NCBI RefSeq assembly: GCF_020884795.1
Contig: NZ_BBZF01000020.1
Coordinates: 102,812-166,811 of the forward strand
Source: Micromonospora okii
GTDB taxonomy: Bacteria; Actinomycetota; Actinomycetes; Mycobacteriales; Micromonosporaceae
Length of the DNA stretch: 64,000 nt
Direction: 5' to 3'
Shown: in pieces, positions 9,138 through 17,356 of the stretch
How positions within the stretch are numbered: the first letter of the stretch is position 1
How the letters are laid out: every line of letters begins with the position of its first letter
The notes under the pieces: generated by a model
Told to the model about the DNA's origin: nothing
Database searches by the model: none
The model's input: the letters and a program-made list of their open reading frames with translations, nothing else
Position numbers and translations under genes: made by a program

Positions 9138-9166
9138 GACCGCCCCGGCCTGGGGCCGGGGCGGTC
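9138..9166 (+). terminator. Bidirectional hairpin terminator
   Basis: Perfect 13-bp stem (GACCGCCCCGGCC paired with GGCCGGGGCGGTC) and a 3-base loop between the convergent lipid-kinase and snapalysin genes. No T-tract follows, as is common in high-GC actinomycetes. Confidence 0.75.
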
Positions 9167-9214
9167 GGGGGAGCTGCCGTCAGTGCTGAGGGCCGGGGCG
9201 GTCAGCGGCTGCCG

Positions 9215-9772
9215 TCAGCGCTGGGCGACCGCAGCCGGCCAGCTGCCGGAGAAGACCTCGGCGCCGGTCGTGCCGCGGGCCGCGAAGCCGAACAGCGAGT
9301 CGACCCGGGCGGCCTCGGCGGCGGTCGGGTACGGGTTGGTGCAGGAGGTGCCGGCGCTGCCGCCGGACATCAGGATGCCGCAGTTGCCGTTGTAGTTGTC
9401 CGGAAGGCCGAGGATGTGCCCCAGCTCGTGGGTCATGATCCGCAGCGGGCTGTACTGCTGGGCCTGGTAGTAGTCGATGACCACGCGGCCGTTGCCGAGG
9501 CTGGTCCGCTGGGCGTACGAGCCGCCGCCGTAGGTGTAGGAGATGATGATGTTCGACCCGCACTGGGCCATGTTGATGTTGTTGGTGTAGTTGTTCCAGA
9601 TGGTGGCGGCCTGACCGGCGTAGGTGGCGAAGGGGCCGGCCTGGCTGGCGTTGTAACAGACGTTGCGCACGGCGGCGGAGGCGGGCGCGGCGGACACGAC
9701 GCCCAGGCCGAGGCTGGCCATCGTGACGGCGGCGAGGGTGGCGAAGGCCCGGGACAGGTTGGACAGACGCAT
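9215..9772 (-). CDS. Snapalysin-type small secreted zinc protease (M7)
   Basis: 185 aa secreted neutral protease. A Sec signal peptide (MRLSNLSRAFATLAAVTMAS, cleaved near ASAA, about residue 33) precedes a mature enzyme of about 150 aa, the usual size of Streptomyces snapalysins. The zinc site is THELGHILGLPDN: His115, Glu116, His119 and Asp125 in the HExxHxxGxxD arrangement characteristic of family M7, where Asp replaces the third His. Two pairs of Cys suit disulfides. A GGAG sequence precedes ATG 9772. It opens the exoenzyme block and is divergent from the chitinase. Confidence 0.93.
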   Translation of the reverse strand: MRLSNLSRAFATLAAVTMASLGLGVVSAAPASAAVRNVCYNASQAGPFATYAGQAATIWNNYTNNINMAQCGSNIIISYTYGGGSYAQRTSLGNGRVVIDYYQAQQYSPLRIMTHELGHILGLPDNYNGNCGILMSGGSAGTSCTNPYPTAAEAARVDSLFGFAARGTTGAEVFSGSWPAAVAQR

Positions 9773-9906
9773 GGGTCACGCTCCACTGGGTGACGGGGTG
9801 GTCGGGACCGGGCCAGCGTATTCATCGACACAACTCGATTGCAATCCCCCTTCTTATTTAACAAACTTTACTGATACGCTCCCGCCCATCGACGGGAGGA
9901 GATGTC
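9773..9906. promoter_or_regulatory. Divergent promoter region, protease/chitinase
   Basis: This 134-base gap contains a markedly AT-rich stretch (about 9818-9886) unlike the flanking DNA, as expected for two back-to-back promoters. GGGAGGAG at about 9894 is a strong ribosome binding site for the chitinase. I do not see the 12-bp direct repeats described for Streptomyces chitinase promoters. Confidence 0.5.
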
Positions 9907-11274
9907 ATGAAACTTCGACAGCGGGCCACGGGGGTGCTGGCCGCGACGGCGCTGGTCGTCACCGCCGCCGGCAGCCTCGCCGCCACGGGCGGTCTCGCGG
10001 CGGCGGCCACCGGCACCGCGACGGCCGCCGTGGCCTGCTCCGCCCCCGGCTGGGCTGAGGGCACCAACTATCCGGCCGGCACCCGGGTCAGCTACGCCGG
10101 CCGGCTCTACCAGGCCCTCGTCGGGCACACCCCGCCGGTCGGCGGGGGCTGGAACCCCGTGGCCGCGCCCTCGCTGTGGAAGGATCTCGGGGTCTGCGAC
10201 GGCACCCCCTCCCCCACACCCACCGCGACCGCGTCGCCCTCGACCCCACCCCCCACGACCCCGCCCCCCACGACGCCGCCGCCCACCACGCCGCCGCCCA
10301 CGTCACCACCGCCGGGCACCGACACCTGCGCGCTCAAGCCCAGGCCGGCCGGCAAGGTGCTCCAGGGCTACTGGGAGAACTGGGACGGCGCGGTCAACGG
10401 CGTGCACCCGCCGCTGGGCTGGATCCCGATCACCGACTCCCGGATCACCGCCCACGGGTACAACGTGGTCACCGCCGCGTTCCCGGTGATCCGCTCCGAC
10501 GGCACGGTGCTGTGGGAGGACGGCATGGACTCCACCGTGAAGGTGCCCACCCCGGCGGAGATGTGCCGGGCCAAGGCGTCCGGCCTGACCATCCTGCTCT
10601 CCATCGGCGGCGCCGCCGCCGGCATCGACCTCAGCTCGGCGACCGTCGCCGACCGCTTCGTCGCCACCGTCGTACCGATCCTCAAGCGGTACAACTTCGA
10701 CGGCATCGACATCGACATCGAGACCGGCCTGACCGGTAGCGGCAACATCAACCAGCTCTCGGCGTCGCAGGCCAACCTGATCCGCATCATCGACGGCGTG
10801 CTCGCCCAGATGCCCCCCAGCTTCGGCCTCACCATGGCGCCCGAGACCGCCTACGTCACCGGCGGCAGCGTCACCTACGGCTCGATCTGGGGCTCGTACC
10901 TGCCGATCATCAAGAAGTACGCCGACAACGGCCGGCTGTGGTGGCTGAACATGCAGTACTACAACGGCAGCATGTACGGCTGCTCCGGCGACTCCTACTC
11001 GGCCGGCACCGTGCAGGGCTTCACCGTGCAGACCCAGTGCCTCAACAACGGGCTGACGATCCAGGGCGTGACGATCAAGGTTCCGTACGACAAGCAGGTG
11101 CCCGGCCTTCCCGCGCAGCCCGGAGCGGGCGGTGGCTACATGAGCCCGTCCCTGGTCTCGCAGGCGTACAACAGCATCAGCGGGCTCAAGGGCCTGATGA
11201 CCTGGTCCGTGAACTGGGACGGGTCGAAGGGCTGGACGTTCGGCGACAACGTCAAGGCCCTGCAGGGCCGCTGA
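9907..11274 (+). CDS. Secreted GH18 chitinase with N-terminal CBM5/12 domain
   Basis: 455 aa secreted chitinase. Residues 1-about 40 form a signal peptide. Residues about 41-98 are a chitin-binding domain with WAEGTNYPAGTRVSYAGRLY and SLWKDLGVC. A Pro/Thr linker (repeats of TPPPTTPPP) follows to about residue 138. The rest is a family 18 barrel with the catalytic signature DGIDIDIE (Asp265, Asp268, Asp270, acid Glu272), SIGGAAAG and MTWSVNWD. It hydrolyses beta-1,4-GlcNAc polymers outside the cell. A GGAGG precedes the ATG and a strong hairpin follows the stop. Confidence 0.96.
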   Translation: MKLRQRATGVLAATALVVTAAGSLAATGGLAAAATGTATAAVACSAPGWAEGTNYPAGTRVSYAGRLYQALVGHTPPVGGGWNPVAAPSLWKDLGVCDGTPSPTPTATASPSTPPPTTPPPTTPPPTTPPPTSPPPGTDTCALKPRPAGKVLQGYWENWDGAVNGVHPPLGWIPITDSRITAHGYNVVTAAFPVIRSDGTVLWEDGMDSTVKVPTPAEMCRAKASGLTILLSIGGAAAGIDLSSATVADRFVATVVPILKRYNFDGIDIDIETGLTGSGNINQLSASQANLIRIIDGVLAQMPPSFGLTMAPETAYVTGGSVTYGSIWGSYLPIIKKYADNGRLWWLNMQYYNGSMYGCSGDSYSAGTVQGFTVQTQCLNNGLTIQGVTIKVPYDKQVPGLPAQPGAGGGYMSPSLVSQAYNSISGLKGLMTWSVNWDGSKGWTFGDNVKALQGR

Positions 11275-11346
11275 CGCACCACCGGGGCGTCCGGCCCGAC
11301 GCGGGCCGGACACCCCGGACGGGGACGGCCCTCCCCACCGACAACC

Positions 11347-11377
11347 GCCACCCTCCCGGCCCTGCCGGGAGGGTGGC
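11347..11377 (+). terminator. Strong hairpin terminator after chitinase
   Basis: Perfect 14-bp stem, GCCACCCTCCCGGC against GCCGGGAGGGTGGC, with a 3-base loop, 70 bases after the chitinase stop. Confidence 0.8.
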
Positions 11378-11468
11378 GTCGTATTTCGCCCCCCGCTCGC
11401 CGGGGTCGGCCGGCCCGACGCGGCGGCACCCAGCACGAAAGTTTCCTCCATCGGCGGCATGCGATGCC

Positions 11469-11502
11469 GTAGACGATTTTCCGCGCGTTGCCTATCGTCT
11501 AC
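11469..11502 (+). promoter_or_regulatory. Inverted repeat upstream of the M23 peptidase gene
   Basis: GTAGACGAT (11469-11477) and ATCGTCTAC (11494-11502) form a perfect 9-bp inverted repeat with a 16-base spacer, 38 bases before ATG 11541, where an operator or a 5' leader hairpin would lie. A GAAAGAGG ribosome binding site follows at about 11527-11534. Confidence 0.5.
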
Positions 11503-11540
11503 CGCAAGAAGCGACCTTCGTCGATGGAAAGAGGGTTCCG

Positions 11541-12725
11541 ATGGTTCATGCACGACGCGCCGCCGGTGTCGCCACGGCCGTCCTGATGACGGGGGTGCTC
11601 GGCGCGGGCACCGCCGCGCACGCCGCCGCGCCCGCACCCGCGCCGAAGCCGATCGGCGCGAGCGTCGAGAGTGTCGTGGCCGCCAAGCTGCTCGGGCAGG
11701 CCCGGGCCGCCGGCGCGGCCCGCGCCGACGGGTCCGACGCCCGGATCACCGTCACCCGCAGGAGCGGCGGCTGGGCCTTCGGCACCGCCGTCGCCGTCGC
11801 CGGCCACGGCAAGGACGACCACCCGACCGGCGCGGTCTTCGTCGCCCGCGCGGAGGGCGGCACCTGGCGGGTGGGCTTCGACGGCGAGGCCGAGTTCAGC
11901 GCCCTGGCCGCCGAGTCGCCCGTGGTCGACGAGCGGGAGAAGAAACTCTTCGGCACCGCCCCGAGCGCGATGTACGCGGGCGGCGACTACCGCACCGGGA
12001 TGGCCCTGCCGTTCGCCGTCGGGCAGACGTGGACGCTGACCGGCGGGCCGCACGGCTGGGGCGGCGGTGCGCCGTTGAGCTCGATCGACCTCGCCGGCGG
12101 CGACCAGGTGGTGCGCGCGGCGCGGGCCGGCGCGGCGTACACCATGTGCCAGGGCTGGGTCCGGGTCATCCACGACCGGGGCTACTCCACGGACCACTAC
12201 CACCTGTCCGGCAACATCTCGGCCAACGGCACGTCGGTGGCCCAGGGCGCGTTCCTGGGCTACACGGGCACCGACGTCACCTGCGGCGGGTCGGCCACCG
12301 GCCGCCACGTCCACTTCGGGCTGCGGCAGAACAGCGCCTACGTGCCGATCGCCGGCCACGGCATCGGCAAGTGGGAGATCGCCAACGGGGCCGCCGCGTA
12401 CCAGGGCGGCGCGCGGCACGGCTCGACGTGGGTCGGCGTCGGCGGCGGGCTCTACAACTACGGCGCCCTCGGCCTCAACCAGGCGGTGGTCGACGCCAAC
12501 GGCGGCGGCACGCTGACCAGGCGCTCCGGCCCGGGCACCGGCCACGCCGCGCAGGGCTCCGTGGGTGACGGGGCGACCGTCACCGTCTCCTGCTCGGCCA
12601 ACGGCACCTCGCACACCGGGCGGTACGGCACCACCGCGCTGTGGAACCGGCTGAGCGACGGCACCTGGGTGTCGGACGCCTACCTGTGGACCGGCGTGAA
12701 CGGCCCCGTCAACGGCTGGTGCTGA
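11541..12725 (+). CDS. Secreted M23 (LytM/beta-lytic type) peptidoglycan endopeptidase with SH3-like tail
   Basis: 394 aa secreted cell-wall hydrolase. Signal peptide to about residue 30 (VHARRAAGVATAVLMTGVLG), then a propeptide-like region. The metallopeptidase core has zinc ligands His171 (GGPHGWGG), Asp183 (SSIDLAGGDQ) and His258, with catalytic His256 in TGRHVHFGLR, an arrangement close to beta-lytic M23A enzymes. Residues about 318-394 resemble a bacterial SH3 domain (LTRRSGPGTGHAAQGSVGDG, WNRLSDGTWVSDAYLWTG). It is predicted to cut peptide cross-bridges in bacterial walls. It lies between the chitinase and amidase genes. Confidence 0.93.
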   Translation: MVHARRAAGVATAVLMTGVLGAGTAAHAAAPAPAPKPIGASVESVVAAKLLGQARAAGAARADGSDARITVTRRSGGWAFGTAVAVAGHGKDDHPTGAVFVARAEGGTWRVGFDGEAEFSALAAESPVVDEREKKLFGTAPSAMYAGGDYRTGMALPFAVGQTWTLTGGPHGWGGGAPLSSIDLAGGDQVVRAARAGAAYTMCQGWVRVIHDRGYSTDHYHLSGNISANGTSVAQGAFLGYTGTDVTCGGSATGRHVHFGLRQNSAYVPIAGHGIGKWEIANGAAAYQGGARHGSTWVGVGGGLYNYGALGLNQAVVDANGGGTLTRRSGPGTGHAAQGSVGDGATVTVSCSANGTSHTGRYGTTALWNRLSDGTWVSDAYLWTGVNGPVNGWC

Positions 12726-12730
12726 ACGAC

Positions 12731-12775
12731 GATCGCGGGGACCGGTGGGCAGCACGCCCGCCGGTCCCCGCGATC
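12731..12775 (+). terminator. Bidirectional hairpin between convergent M23 and amidase genes
   Basis: Perfect 15-bp stem (GATCGCGGGGACCGG with its complement at 12761-12775) and a 15-base loop, six bases after the M23 stop and 13 bases from the amidase stop. Confidence 0.82.
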
Positions 12776-12788
12776 CGTTCGCGAAGGG

Positions 12789-13862
12789 TCAGACCCGGGT
12801 GACCCGCACCGCGTCGGCGATGACGTAGCCGGGAGCGCTGGTCCAGCGGCTCACCCCGACCAGGTCGCGGTCGCCCGCGGCGAGGTTGAAGGTGCCGATC
12901 GAGCGCCACGCCCCGCCGCCGCTGCGCTGGTCGACGTGCACCGTCTGGTTCCCGGAGGCGGTGGCGACCACGTGCGGCGCGGCGCTGTTGTAGCCGGGGT
13001 CGGCCGGGTACCACACGTCGACGCGGTAGTTGCCGGCCGCCGGGATGTTCACCTTGAACCAGGCCGAGTCGCTGGCCAGCACCGGGTCGGCGAACCGGTA
13101 CTCCGTCCCGTAGCGCTGGGACGAGTAGGCCGAGCTGGACCAGTTGCCGCTGGCGGTGAAGCGACCCGCGGTGGCGTTGTCCACGATCGTGCTGTACGCG
13201 GGCGGGGTGGTCCCGCCGAGACCCAGGTAGGCGGCGATGCCCTGGGCGTGCCCGCGCGCCACGGCGGTGATGAAGTCGGCGCGCTTGAGCAGGTTCGCGT
13301 CGGCGAGCGTGTCGATGAACAGGTTCTCGGTCAGGACCGCCGGCATGGTGGTCTCGCGGAGGACGTGGAAGTTCGCCGACTTCTGGCCCCGGTCCGTGAC
13401 CGACCCGATCGAGCGCATGCCGGCCAGGACCCGCGGGTGCAGGGCGTTGTGCAGGGCGATGTCCCCCGACCCGGGCGCGGTGTAGCGGTAGCTCTCGAAG
13501 CCGGTGCCGCCGCCGGAGTTGATGTGGACGCTGACGAACAGGTTCGCGCCCCAGGCGTTGGCGTCGTCGGTGCGGTAGGCGAGGCTGCGGGTGATGTCGC
13601 TGGTGCGGGACATCCGCACCTCGACGCCCCCGTAGCCGAGCAGGATGTCGCGCGCCTGTAGCGAGATGGCGAGGGTGAGGTTCTTCTCCTGGAGGCCGTT
13701 GGCGCCCGCGCCGGGGTCGGTGCCGCCGTGGCCGGGGTCGATGTAGACCTTGGGGACGGCGGCGTGGGCGGGGCTGCCGGCGAACGCGGGGGCGACCAGC
13801 GCGCCGGCCGCGGCGGCCAGGAGGGTACGGCGGCGCAGGTGGGGCCTGTCGGAACTGGACAT
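12789..13862 (-). CDS. Secreted N-acetylmuramoyl-L-alanine amidase (Amidase_3) with golvesin-like C-terminal domain
   Basis: 357 aa. Signal peptide with RRRTLLAAAAGALVAPAF (Tat-like RRR motif), cleaved near residue 34. The Amidase_3 core has VYIDPGHGGTDPGA (zinc His, Glu follows in LQEKNLTL), FVSVHINSGGGTG and the catalytic Glu region PAVLTENLFID. It splits the lactyl-amide bond of peptidoglycan. Residues about 222-357 (VDNATAGRFTASGNW to the end) form a beta-rich domain of the golvesin/xanthan-lyase-CBD type that is closely similar to the C-terminus of the next gene's product, suggesting a shared wall- or sugar-binding function. Confidence 0.92.
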   Translation of the reverse strand: MSSSDRPHLRRRTLLAAAAGALVAPAFAGSPAHAAVPKVYIDPGHGGTDPGAGANGLQEKNLTLAISLQARDILLGYGGVEVRMSRTSDITRSLAYRTDDANAWGANLFVSVHINSGGGTGFESYRYTAPGSGDIALHNALHPRVLAGMRSIGSVTDRGQKSANFHVLRETTMPAVLTENLFIDTLADANLLKRADFITAVARGHAQGIAAYLGLGGTTPPAYSTIVDNATAGRFTASGNWSSSAYSSQRYGTEYRFADPVLASDSAWFKVNIPAAGNYRVDVWYPADPGYNSAAPHVVATASGNQTVHVDQRSGGGAWRSIGTFNLAAGDRDLVGVSRWTSAPGYVIADAVRVTRV

Positions 13863-13945
13863 GGACGCCTCTCGGTACGGGGGTGGGGGGATGGGGATGA
13901 CGAGCGGCAGTGGTGGTTGGCGGGGGCGGGTGTGCCGCGCCCCGC

Positions 13946-15631
13946 TCAGACCCGGGTGATGCGGACCGCGTCGGCGATGACGTAGCCGGTGCCGCTGGTC
14001 CAGCGGCTCACGCCCACCTTGTCGGCGTCGCCGGCGGCCAGCGTGAACACGCCCAGCGAGACCCACTGGCCGCCGTTGACGCGCTGGTTGACCCGCACCG
14101 TCTGGTTGCCGGTGGTGGTGGCCACGATGTACGGGGTCGAGTCGTTGTAGCCGGCCACGGCCGGGTACCACACGGAGACCTCGTAGCTGCCCGTCTCGGG
14201 CAGGGCCGCCCTGTACCAGGCGACGTCGCTGACGGCGGCGGGGTCGGCGTAGCGGTAGTCGGGGCCGATCCGCTGGCTGGAGTAGGCCGAGGTGCCCCAG
14301 TTGGCGCTCGCCGTGAACCGGCCCGTGGTGGTGTTGTCGACGGTGACGGTGAAGCCCTGCGGCGGCTGCGAGGTCGACGGCGCGACGTCGAGGTAGTTGC
14401 GGTCGATCTGCATCTGCACGCCGCCCCAGGTCTCGGTGACGTCGCCGCTGTACTGGTGGAGGCGCTGGCGGTTGGCGTAGTACCCGCTCGGGCAGTAGGT
14501 GCCGGTGTTGGTGTCCGCCACGCCGTTCCACCAGGCGAACCAGAGGTGGTCGACGCGGGTGTATCGGGTGTCGTCGTACGCGGAGCAGAGGTCCTTCACG
14601 CCGGAGGAGCCGCTGGAGTACATGCCCGACAGGTAGCCCAGGGCGTGCAGCCGCTCCGTCCAGCCGGAGAGGTACGACAGCACCGCCGCCTTGCACGACT
14701 CGGTCGACGGGTACTGCTCGATGTCGTTGTAGATCGCGCTGCCGGCGGGGATGCCCAGGGCCTTGGCCGCGTTCACGGCGCTGGTCGCCCGGGTCGCGCC
14801 CTGCGACCGGGCGGTGGCCGGGTCGTACGACATCTTCGGCAGGCGGGTGCCGCAGGGGGCCTGGTTGTCCAGCTCGATCGGGATCAGCCGCCAGCCGTTG
14901 TTGGTCTGGTTGGTCACCCACGTCGCCGTCAGGTTGGCCTGGGTGCAGGAGCGGCTGGCGCCGCTGATGTAGATGCCGACCGCCCGGTACGGCGAGCTGG
15001 TGCGCCAGGTGTTCATGGTCGACTGCGCCGGGGCCGTGCAGGTGTCGAAGCCCTTGCCGGTGTACGTGCCCGGCTGCGGGCTCGCGGCCAGCGGCGTCGC
15101 CGTCGCGGACGCCGTGGGCGCCCGGAGCGCGTCCGGGGACGCCGGGACGGCCCCCCGGCCGAGGCGGGCGGAGCCCAGGACCCGGCGCACGGCCGACTCG
15201 GTGCCCGGGGCGTGCTCGGCCGTGACGAGCAGGCCCGCGTCGCGTACGGCGAGCCGGATGACGCCCTCGCGGGACGGCGCGGCGGCGGTCGCCCGGCCGG
15301 GCGCGGTGACGACGGTCTCCGCCGTGAGCCGGCCGGCGCTGACGGCGTCGATCGGCTCGACGACCAGCCCGCCCGTCCGCCCGACCAGGTCGGAGGGGCA
15401 CCGGGGCGCGTCGCCGGGGTGGCCCAGGTAGATCGCGGGCCGGTCGAAGCGGACGCAGGCGTCCGGGTCCTCGGAGAGGTCGACGACCCGCCAGTCGGCG
15501 GGCACCGCCAGGTGCAGGCCCCGGTAGCTGACGGCCTGCTCCCCCGTGGGGGCGGCCCAGGCCGGGGCGACCGCCACCGCCGAGCCGACGACGGCCGCCG
15601 CCAGGCCGGCCATGATCCTTCGTATCCTCAC
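13946..15631 (-). CDS. Secreted DUF1906 (Rv2525c-like) glycoside-hydrolase-like protein with golvesin-like C-terminal domain
   Basis: 561 aa. GTG 15631 has GGTGAGG just upstream and starts a signal peptide (RIRRIMAGLAAAVVG, cleaved near AWAA). Residues about 30-185 are an unassigned domain. Residues about 195-410 match the DUF1906 barrel: GKGFDTCTAPAQSTMNTW, YRAVGIYISGASRSC, LIPIELDN and YNDIEQYPS. Residues about 430-561 repeat the domain ending the neighbouring amidase, including identical runs such as SAYSSQR and GVSRWTS. The family is glycosidase-like and linked to cell-wall glycan turnover in mycobacteria; activity here is inferred. Confidence 0.88.
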   Translation of the reverse strand: MRIRRIMAGLAAAVVGSAVAVAPAWAAPTGEQAVSYRGLHLAVPADWRVVDLSEDPDACVRFDRPAIYLGHPGDAPRCPSDLVGRTGGLVVEPIDAVSAGRLTAETVVTAPGRATAAAPSREGVIRLAVRDAGLLVTAEHAPGTESAVRRVLGSARLGRGAVPASPDALRAPTASATATPLAASPQPGTYTGKGFDTCTAPAQSTMNTWRTSSPYRAVGIYISGASRSCTQANLTATWVTNQTNNGWRLIPIELDNQAPCGTRLPKMSYDPATARSQGATRATSAVNAAKALGIPAGSAIYNDIEQYPSTESCKAAVLSYLSGWTERLHALGYLSGMYSSGSSGVKDLCSAYDDTRYTRVDHLWFAWWNGVADTNTGTYCPSGYYANRQRLHQYSGDVTETWGGVQMQIDRNYLDVAPSTSQPPQGFTVTVDNTTTGRFTASANWGTSAYSSQRIGPDYRYADPAAVSDVAWYRAALPETGSYEVSVWYPAVAGYNDSTPYIVATTTGNQTVRVNQRVNGGQWVSLGVFTLAAGDADKVGVSRWTSGTGYVIADAVRITRV

Positions 15632-15752
15632 GCGAGCCTCACCTGGGAGAAAAGTTCCGACAAGGGAGCGGTGCTGAAAAATTATTACCATCCCGGGTCG
15701 GCTTTAGCCAGGTAAATGTTTCGATGTAATCGACTCGCTACCGGGCGGTAAC

Positions 15753-15790
15753 CTCCCGGGTGTCGTAACGCTCGCGGTGACACCCGGGAG
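15753..15790 (-). terminator. Hairpin terminator after the beta-propeller-like gene
   Basis: Perfect 12-bp stem, CTCCCGGGTGTC paired with GACACCCGGGAG, loop of 14 bases, 24 bases past the minus-strand stop at 15814. Confidence 0.7.
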
Positions 15791-15813
15791 CCGGCCGCAC
15801 CCCTTCCAGGGCC

Positions 15814-16968
15814 CTACCGGTAGGCCGTCACCGCGACCTCGGCGCCGTAATCGACCGGGTAGATCTGCCGGAACGAGAGCGTCTCGCCGTACCACGGCGG
15901 CGGCGGGGGCGGCGGCCGACGCCACCACCAGAACAGCCACCACCACAGGCCGTTGCCGCACCAGGAGGTGTAGAGGTAGTCACCGAGGGCCACGACGCTC
16001 AGCGGACCGCCCGGCCGGGCGATCCTGGCCGGCGTGGTCGCCGACTCCACCCACGAGCCGGTCAGGTTCGTCACCACCCGGACCGCGCCGTCGGCCCCGG
16101 CGAAGAACACACTCGTCGGGCCGCCGACGGGCCGTGCCGCCGCGAGGCGGGCGCCGGCCGGGACCACGCCGACCGCCGAGATCGCCACCGGCGTCCACGG
16201 GTCGGGCAGGGCGCCGCCGGCGAAGCCGACCTGCCAGAGCCGCCCGTCGAGCCCGGCGAAGTACGCCTGGGCGCCGGCCGTGGAGACGGCGGCGACCCCG
16301 CCACCCGGGGGCGCCAACCCGGCCGGGCTCGCCGGGACCGTCGTCCAGGTGCCGGCGGAGGTGCGCCAGACGGAGTTCAGCCCGCCGTCGACGCCGACGA
16401 AGACGACGCCGGGCAGACTCGACCGCCAGGCTGCGGCGACGGTCGCGCCCGGCGGCGCGAGGCCGGGCTCGGAGATCCGCTGGGGACCGGCGCCCGGCAA
16501 CACCGCCCCGGTGTACGACTTGCCGTAGATCGCTCCGTCGCTGCCGACGAAGAAGGCGTGCACGGAGCCGACCGGGTCGGTCACCGCGCTCACCCGGGCA
16601 CCGGGCGGGGCCAGCCCGGCTCCGTACGAGTAGACGGTGACGCCGGAGCCAGCCGAGTTGGTGACGGTGGCGAGGAGTTCTCCCCGCGTGCCGACGGTGA
16701 ACACGGCCAGGTTGCCGTCCTCCTGGCGGACGGCGCTGATGCCCGCTCCGGGCGGGCCGACGACCGTGCTCCCGTACGGCGTCAGGCCCTCCGGCGTGGC
16801 GGCGTAGAGCCGGCCGTCCCGCCCGACGGCGAAGCTGGCGAGTTGCGAGGCGGCGGCGGCCGGCGCGGCATGCGCCGATGGCGTCACGGCCGGCGTGGCG
16901 GCCAGCGCCAGGGCGACCCCGGCCGCCACCGCACCCCGGAGCCATCGTCGGCGAATCGGTGTTTCCAT
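15814..16968 (-). CDS. Secreted beta-propeller-like repeat protein, function unknown
   Basis: 384 aa with a signal peptide (RRRWLRGAVAAGVALALAAT, cleaved near HAAP). The mature part consists of about six imperfect repeats of roughly 47 residues, each with a GLAPPGARVSAV-like turn and a VFFAGADGAVRVV-like strand pair, the pattern of lectin-type or tachylectin-like beta-propellers. The end is odd: GLWWWLFWWWRRPPPPPPPW, then a short LSFRQIYPVDYGAEV tail. No catalytic motif is visible. A carbohydrate-binding role fits the surrounding chitin- and wall-degrading enzymes but is inference. Confidence 0.82.
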   Translation of the reverse strand: METPIRRRWLRGAVAAGVALALAATPAVTPSAHAAPAAAASQLASFAVGRDGRLYAATPEGLTPYGSTVVGPPGAGISAVRQEDGNLAVFTVGTRGELLATVTNSAGSGVTVYSYGAGLAPPGARVSAVTDPVGSVHAFFVGSDGAIYGKSYTGAVLPGAGPQRISEPGLAPPGATVAAAWRSSLPGVVFVGVDGGLNSVWRTSAGTWTTVPASPAGLAPPGGGVAAVSTAGAQAYFAGLDGRLWQVGFAGGALPDPWTPVAISAVGVVPAGARLAAARPVGGPTSVFFAGADGAVRVVTNLTGSWVESATTPARIARPGGPLSVVALGDYLYTSWCGNGLWWWLFWWWRRPPPPPPPWYGETLSFRQIYPVDYGAEVAVTAYR

Positions 16969-17356
16969 GTCCTCTCCGTTCCTCGGGAATGGAGTACCAG
17001 ATTTGCCGGGCCGGCCGCTTGATCGCCACGATGAATCGAAACTACGAACTATTCGTCAATTGCCGCCCGAGCCGTTGACGAAGTCACCTCCGGGAGCCTA
17101 TGCAGGGCCGATCACGAGCGCAAACGCCTCGACGCGGCGCGAGCCCTCTCTTTTCACCGATCCTCGTCCGGCATATTCTCGGACGCCCTCCGGACAACAG
17201 ATAAAAATTCGGCCGGCCCACCAGGGACAATTCCTGTGACGACGGTGACCACTGTCCGGGAATCCGCCGGACGGCCCGCCGGCACGTCATCCTGGAGGCC
17301 GGTGCACGGTCGGTTCCGCCGGAGCGCGGGTGGCCCGGAGCGGGAGGGTGGCGGGG
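16969..17356. other. Intergenic region, promoter of the beta-propeller-like gene
   Basis: 388 bases without a credible gene. Base composition is visibly less GC-rich than the flanks (17030-17250). It should hold the minus-strand promoter for the gene starting at 16968 and the end of the AfsR-like gene's transcript. No convincing hairpin, RNA or repeat was recognised. Confidence 0.4.
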
